5,221 nucleotides of DNA from Chitinophaga pinensis (GTDB taxonomy: Bacteria; Bacteroidota; Bacteroidia; UKL13-3): assembly GCA_945875195.1 (NCBI GenBank), contig CAMCJW010000217.1, forward strand, positions 1 to 5,221. The letters run 5' to 3'. Shown here one piece after another: positions 1 through 5,221 of the stretch; within the stretch, counting starts at the first letter, position 1, and each line of letters starts with the position of its first letter. Under the pieces are notes generated by a model that saw nothing but the letters and a program-made list of their open reading frames with translations, was not told the DNA's origin and searched no databases. The translations under genes were made by a program, and so were the position numbers.

Positions 1-1
1 G

Positions 2-1273
2 ATGTTCGGTTGGGAGTTTCCTCCTGAAATTTCTGGTGGCTTAGGTGTTGCTACATTGGGGCTATGCCAAGCACTTGCACATGATGCTGATGTAAAGATG
101 ATTATACCCAAAAATGTGCCCAACTTTAATATTGAAAACATAGAATTAGTTGGATTAAATAGTATTAATCCGGAAGATATTGAAGTTTTATTTGGCACTG
201 AGCCAACTCCCAAAATTCCTATTTTGCCAAGTTCATTTAAGCAAACTATTGGGCCCTATTCAAGTGTTTTGCCCTCAGAGTTTTTGGATCAAACCTATTA
301 TGAATACTACAATGCTGCCATACAACCTTTTGAAATTGAAGAATTGTATGGGGGAGATGTAATAGCCAAAGTGATAGAATTTGAAAAAATTGCAGTGGCT
401 TATTGTGTAAAAGACGATTTTGATATTATACACGCGCATGATTGGCTTACCTTTTTACCAGCTATGCATTTAAAAATGATTACCGGTAAACCTCTGGTAA
501 TTCATATTCATAGCACTGAGTTTGATAGAACAGGGGTGGAGAGTAACAATTGGGTTTTTGAATTGGAGCGAAGGGCAATGGAAATGGCTGATTGCATCAT
601 TCCAGTTAGCCATTATACCGGTGATATTTGTGTGCAACATTATGGTGCCGACCCTCAAAAAATAAAGACGGTACACAATGGAATTAATTCTGTTTCACCC
701 AAAGTGGATGCCAAAAAAAGAAAGGGGAATTTAGTGGTATATTTTGGTAGGGTTACCCAACAAAAAGGTCCAGATTATTTTGTAGAAGCAGCTAAAAAGG
801 TGTTAGAATATTTGCCTGATACTAAATTTGTGATGGCTGGTGCTGGTGATTTATTAGAGACTATGATTTTGAAAACAGCCTCCTTTGGCATTGGCGATAA
901 ATTTTATTTCACCAATTTTTTAAATAAAGATAAACTAAATGAATTACTGTTAAGAGCAGACTTGTATTGCATGCCAAGTAAGAGTGAACCATTTGGATTA
1001 AGCGCATTGGAGGCCGCACAGTTTGGCATACCAGTTATTATCTCTCATACTTCTGGAGTGGCAGAGGTATTGCCAGGAGCCATAAAAGTAGATTTTGATG
1101 ATGTTGATAAATTGGCTGCTTATATGATTGCTGCCTTAAATTTTTCTGGCCTTAGGCAAGCTGTTGTAACCGCTGATAATAATAGTCTTAGTCAAATTAC
1201 TTGGGAAAAATGTGCTGCGGAGGTGTTGCAAGTTTATGAAAGCCTTTTTAATGCGACAAATAATATTTGCTAA
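2..1273 (+). CDS. Glycogen-synthase-like glycosyltransferase (GT4/GT5 type), N-terminus cut by window edge
   Basis: This is a GT-B fold retaining glycosyltransferase, expected to move glucose from a nucleotide sugar onto an alpha-glucan in the cytoplasm. Visible motifs are WEFPPEISGGLG at residues 4-15 (glycine-rich N-terminal donor/acceptor loop), HAHDW at 144-148, and the C-terminal donor-binding domain with FGRVTQQKG at 248-256 (R250 and K255 as the usual phosphate-contacting pair). The E-x7-E motif is SEPFGLSALE, with E329 and E337. No signal peptide or membrane segment is seen. Family members normally carry a few residues before FGWEFPP, so the ATG at position 2 is probably an internal methionine and the true start lies left of the window. 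The 3' end is intact (TAA at 1271-1273). The GH57 gene follows after 60 bases, which supports a role in glycogen or maltodextrin metabolism. The fold and family are certain; glycogen synthase activity as opposed to another glucan transfer is inferred. Confidence 0.9.
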   Translation: MFGWEFPPEISGGLGVATLGLCQALAHDADVKMIIPKNVPNFNIENIELVGLNSINPEDIEVLFGTEPTPKIPILPSSFKQTIGPYSSVLPSEFLDQTYYEYYNAAIQPFEIEELYGGDVIAKVIEFEKIAVAYCVKDDFDIIHAHDWLTFLPAMHLKMITGKPLVIHIHSTEFDRTGVESNNWVFELERRAMEMADCIIPVSHYTGDICVQHYGADPQKIKTVHNGINSVSPKVDAKKRKGNLVVYFGRVTQQKGPDYFVEAAKKVLEYLPDTKFVMAGAGDLLETMILKTASFGIGDKFYFTNFLNKDKLNELLLRADLYCMPSKSEPFGLSALEAAQFGIPVIISHTSGVAEVLPGAIKVDFDDVDKLAAYMIAALNFSGLRQAVVTADNNSLSQITWEKCAAEVLQVYESLFNATNNIC

Positions 1274-1280
1274 AATTTAC

Positions 1281-1311
1281 TTTGTTTCTCAAATTATAAT
1301 AATTAGTTTTA
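1281..1311 (+). promoter_or_regulatory. Candidate Bacteroidota-type promoter for the GH57 gene
   Basis: TTTG at 1281-1284 is followed after exactly 19 bases by TAGTTTTA at 1304-1311. The Bacteroidota primary sigma consensus is TTTG-N19ish-TAnnTTTG, so only the final G is off. The octamer ends 22 bases before the GH57 ATG. This suggests GH57 can be transcribed on its own as well as by read-through from the glycosyltransferase. The region is AT-rich, so a chance match is possible. Confidence 0.45.
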
Positions 1312-1333
1312 TTCCACCTAACAACTATCAATT

Positions 1334-2629
1334 ATGCCGTCTATTTGCTTTTATTTTCAAGTGCACCAACCTTATCGCTTAAAAGAATATTCATACTTTG
1401 ATATTGGTTCAGACCACCAATACTTTGATAATGAAAAGAACCGCGAGGTCTTGAAAAAAGTTTCAGAAAAGTGTTACCTACCAACCAATAAATTGATGTT
1501 GGAATTGATAAAGGAACATAAAGGGAAATTTAAAATAAGCTATTCAATTAGTGGTGTTGCTTTGGAACAATTTGAGGCATGGCAGCCAGATGTTTTGCAA
1601 TCGTTTAAAGACCTCGCCGCCACTGGCTGTGTAGAGTTTATTGCCGAAACATATTACCATTCTTTGGCATATATTTTCTCTAAAGAGGAGTTTAAAAAGC
1701 AAATAGAGCAACACAGAAATTTGATTAAAAAGCATTTCAATCAGGAGCCCAAAGTTTTTAGAAATACCGAATTACAATACAACAATGAGTTGGCAAAATT
1801 TATTGAAGACCTAGGTTATGATGCCATTATTTGTGAAGGTGTAGATAGGTTATTGCATGGTCGTTCACCCAATTTTATTTACAAAGCACCCAATGCACAT
1901 AAAATAAAATCGCTGCTTAAAAATTACAAATTGAGCGATGACATTGCCTTCCGTTTTTCGGATCAAAATTGGAGTGAATTTCCATTAAGTGCAGAAACTT
2001 ATGCCACTTGGGTGCATTCAGTTGCTGGAACGGGTGAAACCATCAACCTGTTTATGGATTATGAAACTTTTGGTGAGCACCAATGGGAGCACAGTGGCAT
2101 TTTTGAATTCCTGCGTTATATGCCAACTTATGTTTTGGCACACAAAGATTTTACGTTCAAAACGGTTTCGGAAACTGCCGCAGCCTACCCTGTGCGCGAT
2201 GTGTACGATGCCCATCATTTAACCTCGTGGGCCGATACCGAGAGGGATTTGTCGGCTTGGCTTGGAAACCCTATGCAAGATGAAGCTATTGCCAAAATAT
2301 ACCAATTGGAGCAGCAGGTTTATGCAAGTGGAGATGCTACTTACATTGATTCTTGGAAGAAAATGCTCACCAGCGATCATTTCTATTATATGTGCAGTAA
2401 GTATTGGGCAGATGGCGATGTACACAAGTATTTTAGTCCTTATAACTCTCCTTATGATGCCTATATTTATTTCATGAATGCTATGAGTGATTTATCTATT
2501 CAGCTAAAAAGCATTGAAAAGCCAATAAACAAGGGCATTGGAAAAGAAACTGCTCCTAAAAAAACAGGTGTTAAAGCCGTTCCAGCCAAAAAGGTGGCGG
2601 GTAAAAAAGCGGTTGTAAAGTCTAAATAA
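1334..2629 (+). CDS. GH57 alpha-amylase / 4-alpha-glucanotransferase-like glycosidase
   Basis: This is a cytoplasmic retaining alpha-glucan hydrolase or transglycosylase of family GH57, acting on glycogen or maltodextrins. The five conserved regions can be followed. HQP is at residues 11-13. VEFIAETYYHSL is at 100-111. FRNTEL at 142-147 holds the probable nucleophile E146. MDYETFGEH at 241-249 holds the probable acid/base D242. SWADTERDLSAWLGN is at 298-312. The core is complete by about residue 390. The start at 1334 gives the expected N-terminus (MPSICFYFQVHQP), and no signal peptide is present. No Shine-Dalgarno is visible, which is normal for Bacteroidota. The last 32 residues (400-431) are an added basic tail with 11 lysines and one acidic residue, rich in A, V, P and G, which the catalytic core does not need. 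Pairing with the upstream glycosyltransferase is a recurring Bacteroidota arrangement. The exact specificity (hydrolysis, transfer or branching) cannot be read from the sequence. Confidence 0.92.
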   Translation: MPSICFYFQVHQPYRLKEYSYFDIGSDHQYFDNEKNREVLKKVSEKCYLPTNKLMLELIKEHKGKFKISYSISGVALEQFEAWQPDVLQSFKDLAATGCVEFIAETYYHSLAYIFSKEEFKKQIEQHRNLIKKHFNQEPKVFRNTELQYNNELAKFIEDLGYDAIICEGVDRLLHGRSPNFIYKAPNAHKIKSLLKNYKLSDDIAFRFSDQNWSEFPLSAETYATWVHSVAGTGETINLFMDYETFGEHQWEHSGIFEFLRYMPTYVLAHKDFTFKTVSETAAAYPVRDVYDAHHLTSWADTERDLSAWLGNPMQDEAIAKIYQLEQQVYASGDATYIDSWKKMLTSDHFYYMCSKYWADGDVHKYFSPYNSPYDAYIYFMNAMSDLSIQLKSIEKPINKGIGKETAPKKTGVKAVPAKKVAGKKAVVKSK

Positions 2630-2683
2630 ATGCCTATTTACTAGTTAAAAATTGGGTCGAACCAAATCATTGCTATTAATTAC

Positions 2684-2714
2684 TTTGATAAGTTAGGCCG
2701 TTTCTCTTAATTTG
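2684..2714 (+). promoter_or_regulatory. Candidate Bacteroidota-type promoter for odhB
   Basis: TTTG at 2684-2687 is followed after 19 bases by TTAATTTG at 2707-2714, one mismatch from the TAnnTTTG -7 element. The octamer ends 22 bases before the odhB ATG, the same geometry as the GH57 candidate promoter. It lies in the 107-base gap after GH57, which holds no gene. This makes odhB a separate transcription unit rather than the end of the glycogen operon. Confidence 0.55.
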
Positions 2715-2736
2715 CAGCCTAATTTAGAATTAAATT

Positions 2737-3957
2737 ATGCTGCAAATTAAAGTACCTACTGTTGGCGAATCAATAAGTGAAGTTACCATCTCAAGATGGA
2801 ATAAGAAAACGGGCGATTATGTAGAAATGGATGAATTGCTTTGTGAGTTAGAAAGCGATAAGGCTACTTTTGAGTTAAATGCAGAGGCTGCAGGGTTGTT
2901 AACCACAAAATGCAATGAAGGTGATACCATAAAAATTGGTGATTTAGTAGCAGAAATTGATACAGATGCCAAGCGCCCTGAGGGGGCAAGCGCACCGGCA
3001 CCCAAGGCAGAGGCTCCTAAAGTTGAAGCGCCTGTTACAAGCACTCCAGCAAAAACAGAAACTTCAGCAACCTACGCAACAGGTTCAGCCGGACCAGCAG
3101 CACAAAAAATATTAGCCGAAAAAGGTATTGATGCCAAACAAATTGTTGGTTCAGGCAAAGATGGTCGCATAACTAAAGCAGATGCCATGAAAGCTGAGCT
3201 TAAAGTTACGGCAAATGAAAGCAAAGAACGTGTTGATAGAAGTGTAAAAATGACTTCTTTGCGCAAAACAGTTGCCAAGAGATTGGTTGCTGCTAAAAAT
3301 GAAACAGCCATGTTAACTACTTTTAATGAAGTAGACATGAAGCCCATCATGGATTTGCGCAATCAGTATAAAAATAAATTCAAAGAAGTATATGGGGTGA
3401 ACCTAGGCTTTATGAGTTTTTTTACCAAGGCTGTGTGTGTTGCTTTACAAGAGTTTCCGGCGGTAAATGCTTACTTAAATGGCGAAGAAATTCTTTACCA
3501 CGATTATTGTGATATCTCTATTGCAGTTAGTGCGCCAAAAGGTTTGGTTGTTCCTGTTATTAGAAATGCAGAGAGCTTAAGTTTAGCAGAAATTGAAGCT
3601 GAGGTAATGCGTTTGGCTGGCAAAGCCCGTGAAAATAAATTGAGTTTAGAAGAAATGTCTGGTGGAACCTTTACCATCACAAATGGGGGAGTGTTTGGAA
3701 CAATGCTTAGTACGCCAATTATTAATCCACCACAATCTGCTATTTTAGGTATGCACAATATTGTAGAGCGTGCGGTGGTTCAAAACGGACAAATTGTTAT
3801 TCGCCCAATCATGTATGTGGCCTTAAGTTATGATCATAGAATTATTGATGGTCGTGAATCGGTAGGTTTCTTGGTGAAAGTAAAACAATGCTTAGAAAAC
3901 CCAACGCTACTGCTTACACAAGGCATGGATCCTGCAAAATTGCTCTTGGGAATTTAG
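2737..3957 (+). CDS. odhB: Dihydrolipoyllysine succinyltransferase, E2 of 2-oxoglutarate dehydrogenase
   Basis: E2 core of the 2-oxoglutarate dehydrogenase complex. It passes the succinyl group from E1 to CoA through a swinging lipoyl arm, in the TCA cycle. The lipoyl domain covers residues 1-76, with lipoylated K42 in ESDKA (39-43). An Ala/Pro-rich flexible linker runs about 82-118. The peripheral subunit-binding domain is about 117-150 (AAQKILAEKGID, then GSGKDGRITKADA). The catalytic acyltransferase domain is about 168-406, with SYDHRIIDGRE (364-374) giving H367 and D371. The stretch GGTFTITNGGVFGTMLSTP (309-327) is typical of succinyl- rather than acetyltransferases. The length of 406 residues matches the single-lipoyl SucB/OdhB class. 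The start at 2737 puts the lipoyl fold at its usual N-terminus. The upstream neighbour is GH57, not odhA, so the E1 subunit must be encoded elsewhere. The downstream GNAT gene is convergent. Calling it an acetyl- or branched-chain E2 is less likely given the motif match. Confidence 0.95.
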   Translation: MLQIKVPTVGESISEVTISRWNKKTGDYVEMDELLCELESDKATFELNAEAAGLLTTKCNEGDTIKIGDLVAEIDTDAKRPEGASAPAPKAEAPKVEAPVTSTPAKTETSATYATGSAGPAAQKILAEKGIDAKQIVGSGKDGRITKADAMKAELKVTANESKERVDRSVKMTSLRKTVAKRLVAAKNETAMLTTFNEVDMKPIMDLRNQYKNKFKEVYGVNLGFMSFFTKAVCVALQEFPAVNAYLNGEEILYHDYCDISIAVSAPKGLVVPVIRNAESLSLAEIEAEVMRLAGKARENKLSLEEMSGGTFTITNGGVFGTMLSTPIINPPQSAILGMHNIVERAVVQNGQIVIRPIMYVALSYDHRIIDGRESVGFLVKVKQCLENPTLLLTQGMDPAKLLLGI

Positions 3958-3976
3958 GGAAGCTTGAAGGCTTGAT

Positions 3977-4483
3977 TTAATTAACGCTAATAACCTTTTC
4001 AAAGGCTCTTCGGGCTGAACCGTTAAAATATACCTCGCCACAATAGGTATAGCCTAGTTTGTCCATTATTTTTAGCATGGGTACATTGTCAAAGTTAGTA
4101 TCCACTTTGATGCTAAAAACATTTTGTTTGCTGCATAAATCCTCTATCAATTTAAACAAATGAGTGGCAACTCCCTTGCCCTTAACTTTATTGGCGGTAG
4201 CAACACGATGGATTACCAAGTAGTCGCCAATGCTAAGCCATTTTCCAATAATATTGGTATAGGCAGGCTCTATATCAAAAATAATAGCTGCATATGCTAT
4301 TACTTCATTATTGGCTAGGAGCACATGGCCGTATCCATTTTTTATGTCATCTAAGACTACCTGTTCGTTCGGATACCCATTTTGCCACTGATTGCTCCCA
4401 TCTTGCTTTCTTTGTTCAATGGCCTCTTGTAAAATATTCCAAATAATTGGAAGTTCATTAAATAGTGCTTTTCTTAAAATCAT
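3977..4483 (-). CDS. GNAT family N-acetyltransferase
   Basis: This is a single-domain acetyl-CoA-dependent acetyltransferase of 168 residues with unknown substrate. It begins MILRKA, the usual beta-1 opening of GNATs, and carries a QWQNGYP segment (32-38) common in this subgroup. Strand beta-4 and motif A read IHRVAT (91-96) followed by KVKGKGVATHL (99-109), matching the Q/R-x-x-G-x-G/A pyrophosphate loop with K replacing the usual Q/R. IKVDTNFDN (125-133) and KLGYTYCGEVY (142-152) form the C-terminal part. The frame stays open to an ATG at 4525, but the extra 14 residues (MILTIFNKNITFHR) fall outside the family start, so 4483 is preferred. The stop codon lies 19 bases from the odhB stop on the other strand, with no strong terminator between them. 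Transcription starts in the AT-rich region shared with the divergent XRE gene. A toxin role is not supported, because no co-directional antitoxin gene adjoins it. Confidence 0.87.
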   Translation of the reverse strand: MILRKALFNELPIIWNILQEAIEQRKQDGSNQWQNGYPNEQVVLDDIKNGYGHVLLANNEVIAYAAIIFDIEPAYTNIIGKWLSIGDYLVIHRVATANKVKGKGVATHLFKLIEDLCSKQNVFSIKVDTNFDNVPMLKIMDKLGYTYCGEVYFNGSARRAFEKVISVN

Positions 4484-4561
4484 TCTATGAAAGGTAATAT
4501 TTTTATTAAATATAGTTAATATCAAATCATAATTTCTTGAGCATGAAAAGTATATTGAGAA

Positions 4562-4591
4562 TTGGTACGATTTTAATTTTTAATAATTTTT
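4562..4591 (+). promoter_or_regulatory. Weak candidate promoter for the XRE regulator
   Basis: TTG at 4562-4564 is spaced 19 bases from TAATTTTT (4584-4591), an approximate TAnnTTTG with the final G missing. The surrounding 152-base divergent region (4484-4635) is extremely AT-rich, so such a match is expected by chance quite often. If it is used, transcription would start near 4598, placing the TTGTA/TACAA repeat just downstream of the start site. No convincing promoter for the GNAT gene was found on the other strand of this region. Confidence 0.25.
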
Positions 4592-4614
4592 TAATATAAT
4601 AAGTTTTTCTATCA

Positions 4615-4631
4615 TTGTAATAACGATACAA
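4615..4631. promoter_or_regulatory. Inverted repeat TTGTA-N7-TACAA, putative operator of the XRE repressor
   Basis: TTGTA (4615-4619) and TACAA (4627-4631) form a perfect 5-bp inverted repeat around a 7-base spacer, ending four bases before the ATG of the XRE gene. Small Cro/C1-type regulators commonly bind dyads of about 15-20 bp next to their own gene to repress it. The half-site spacing and position fit that role. The binding itself is inferred, and no second copy was noticed in the window. Confidence 0.45.
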
Positions 4632-4635
4632 AGAT

Positions 4636-4854
4636 ATGATGTTAGGTAAAAGGATTAAAGCAATTAGGTTATCAAAGAAATTAACCCAAATGGATGTTGC
4701 AGAAATAATTGGTGTTTCACAACCTACCTACAGTGAATATGAAAAAAAAGCGGGTAGTTGTGCGTTCTATACGCTACAGAAAATTGCCAAAGCACTTAAT
4801 GTATCTGTTTCCTTTTTAGTTGATATTGAAAATGAGTTTGATCCTACAAGTTAG
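4636..4854 (+). CDS. XRE/Cro-C1-like helix-turn-helix transcriptional regulator
   Basis: A 72-residue single-domain DNA-binding protein of the HTH_3 (XRE) family. LGKRIKAIRLSKKLTQMDVA (3-22) covers helix 1 and the start of helix 2. EIIGVSQPTYSEYEKKAG (23-40) contains the turn glycine G26 and the recognition helix around 28-36. TLQKIAKALNVSVSFLVD (46-63) forms the last two helices. There is no sensor, peptidase or oligomerisation domain, so it is probably a small dimeric repressor. ATG codons at 4636 and 4639 are both possible starts; the first was chosen, and the choice changes nothing in the fold. The gene is divergent from GNAT and separated from it by 152 AT-rich bases. An inverted repeat directly before the start suggests autoregulation. 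No co-directional partner gene follows closely, so a toxin-antitoxin or restriction-control role cannot be assigned. Confidence 0.88.
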   Translation: MMLGKRIKAIRLSKKLTQMDVAEIIGVSQPTYSEYEKKAGSCAFYTLQKIAKALNVSVSFLVDIENEFDPTS

Positions 4855-4882
4855 GAAAACGATTAGGAAGTGTTTTGTAATC

Positions 4883-4904
4883 AAAAAAATCACCCTGTTG
4901 ATTT
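4883..4904 (-). terminator. Terminator-like hairpin with U-tract, reading leftward
   Basis: On the - strand AAATCA (4904-4899) pairs perfectly with TGATTT (4892-4887) across a six-base loop ACAGGG. The 3' arm runs straight into a T tract, seven T in total at 4889-4883. The stem is only six bp and AU-rich, so it would be a weak intrinsic terminator. On the + strand there is no U-tract after the dyad, so it does not look like the terminator of the XRE gene. Its TGA is also the stop codon of the decayed - strand frame described below. Confidence 0.35.
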
Positions 4905-5053
4905 GAATATGGAATTATAATTTGGGGTTAAAATTGGCTCTACCTTTTCTATGATTTTTTCTTCAAATGTTTTAAAATATTCTGTTACATAGAATATAAA
5001 TGAACTATTTTGCCCTTCTTTAATTTTAAGCTATATTTTAGGGTAAGCAGCAT
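4890..5053 (-). pseudogene. Possible remnant or frameshifted small gene, no recognised family
   Basis: A - strand frame of 46 codons runs from 5030 to the TGA at 4890-4892 without any ATG, GTG or TTG start. Its translation looks protein-like rather than random, including FIFYVTEYFKTFEEKIIEK and PILTPNYNSIF. A second - strand frame begins with an ATG at 5053 (MLLTLKYSLKLKKG) and overlaps it; a single one-base shift in the A-rich overlap would join the two into about 59 residues. The stop codon is embedded in a terminator-like hairpin, as expected for the true end of a gene. No domain or family is recognised. A short open stretch in AT-rich DNA can arise by chance, so this is a weak call. Confidence 0.22.
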
Positions 5054-5102
5054 AAATAGTTAAAGGAAATAAAAATATTTAATTTTATAAATCAGGCAGA
5101 TA

Positions 5103-5115
5103 GAATTTTAAATTC
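5103..5115. repeat. Perfect 13-bp palindrome GAATTTTAAATTC
   Basis: Six bases on each side mirror perfectly around a central T. It lies in a gene-free stretch and could be a protein-binding site. In DNA this AT-rich such palindromes also occur by chance, and no link to a gene is visible. Confidence 0.3.
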
Positions 5116-5122
5116 ATCTCGA

Positions 5123-5156
5123 TTTGCGATTTTAAGAATTATTTGTCTTTAATTTG
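5123..5156 (+). promoter_or_regulatory. Promoter-like site sharing the odhB -7 element
   Basis: TTTG at 5123-5126 precedes TTAATTTG at 5149-5156 by 22 bases, a little longer than the 19 seen upstream of odhB and GH57. The octamer and the following C (TTAATTTGC) are identical to the odhB candidate -7 region. The octamer ends only 11 bases before the ATG at 5168, which would give a very short leader. Confidence 0.25.
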
Positions 5157-5167
5157 CTCCCAGATAA

Positions 5168-5221
5168 ATGAAAACTTTCACCACCATAATTTTTAATAAT
5201 ACAGCGATTTGCTGTTTTATG
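5168..5221 (+). CDS. Possible 5' end of an unidentified gene, cut by right edge
   Basis: An ATG at 5168 opens a frame that stays open for 18 codons to the window end (MKTFTTIIFNNTAICCFM). The only support is the promoter-like TTAATTTGC just upstream and the plausible lysine near the start. The opposite strand is also open over the same bases, so the coding strand here is not settled. No family is recognisable from 18 residues. Confidence 0.18.
   Translation, partial: MKTFTTIIFNNTAICCFM

Larger units (their letters stand above)
4855..5221. other. AT-rich 367-base tail without a convincing intact gene
   Basis: No reading frame with a proper start and a recognisable domain is present here. The region contains a terminator-like hairpin reading leftward, a possible decayed - strand frame, a 13-bp palindrome, a promoter-like 9-mer near 5148-5156 and a short + frame open at the right edge. 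These are listed separately. A short ACAGC-GATTT-GCTGT dyad at 5201-5215 followed by TTT is also visible. Confidence 0.6.

Noticed and set aside
2817..3362. Long open frames on the - strand inside odhB
   Set aside because: They are antisense shadows of the Ala/Pro-rich linker and catalytic region, with no domain, no promoter and no independent start context.
3960..3973. AAGC-TTGAAG-GCTT dyad between the convergent odhB and GNAT stops as a bidirectional terminator
   Set aside because: The stem is only four bp and no T tract follows on either strand, so it is too weak to call.
3977..3984. TTAATTAA palindrome at the GNAT stop codon
   Set aside because: A self-complementary 8-mer of A and T formed by the stop codon context; expected by chance and with no function visible.
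4523..4550. Promoter for the GNAT gene on the - strand
   Set aside because: ATGATTTG read leftward resembles the TAnnTTTG element only at its TTTG end, and no TTTG lies at the required spacing upstream of it.
3977..4854. GNAT and XRE genes as a toxin-antitoxin pair
   Set aside because: GNAT toxins are normally encoded in one operon with a ribbon-helix-helix or similar antitoxin. Here the two genes are divergent, 152 bases apart, and the GNAT sequence looks like an ordinary metabolic acetyltransferase.
5201..5215. ACAGC-GATTT-GCTGT hairpin as an intrinsic terminator
   Set aside because: Five-bp stem with only three to four T residues and no gene ending next to it; kept only as part of the right-edge observation.

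Overview
The window looks like a chromosomal segment from a low-GC member of the Bacteroidota. Three things point there. A GT4/GT5-type glycosyltransferase and a GH57 glycosidase sit side by side. Shine-Dalgarno sequences are missing, with A/T-rich leaders ahead of every start. Two upstream regions fit the Bacteroidota sigma factor pattern TTTG-N19-TAnnTTTG. A finer placement is not possible from this sequence alone; Chitinophagales, Sphingobacteriales and Flavobacteriales are all possible.

Positions 1-2629 hold an alpha-glucan (glycogen) module on the + strand. It has a glycogen-synthase-like glycosyltransferase cut by the left edge, then a cytoplasmic GH57 alpha-amylase/glucanotransferase with an unusual lysine-rich C-terminal tail. 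Both are predicted to act on storage glucan in the cytoplasm. Positions 2684-3957 hold a promoter and odhB, the E2 succinyltransferase of the 2-oxoglutarate dehydrogenase complex. The E1 gene odhA is not next to it on the upstream side. A GNAT acetyltransferase lies on the - strand (3977-4483) and converges on odhB with only 19 bases between the stop codons.

From about 4484 rightwards the DNA becomes visibly more AT-rich and looks accessory or regulatory. A 152-base divergent intergenic region leads to a 72-residue single-domain XRE/Cro-like repressor (4636-4854). A perfect TTGTA-N7-TACAA inverted repeat lies four bases before its start codon and is a plausible autoregulatory operator. The last 367 bases have no convincing intact gene. 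They hold a possible broken - strand reading frame ending in a terminator-like hairpin, a 13-bp palindrome, and near the right edge a second copy of the odhB promoter 9-mer followed by a short + frame that runs off the window.

The metabolic genes are conventional and intact. No CRISPR array, tRNA, rRNA or insertion sequence was seen. There is no clear evidence of a new biological system. The best places for a second look are the repressor with its operator, the decayed tail, the matched promoter geometry of the two metabolic genes, and the GH57 basic tail.
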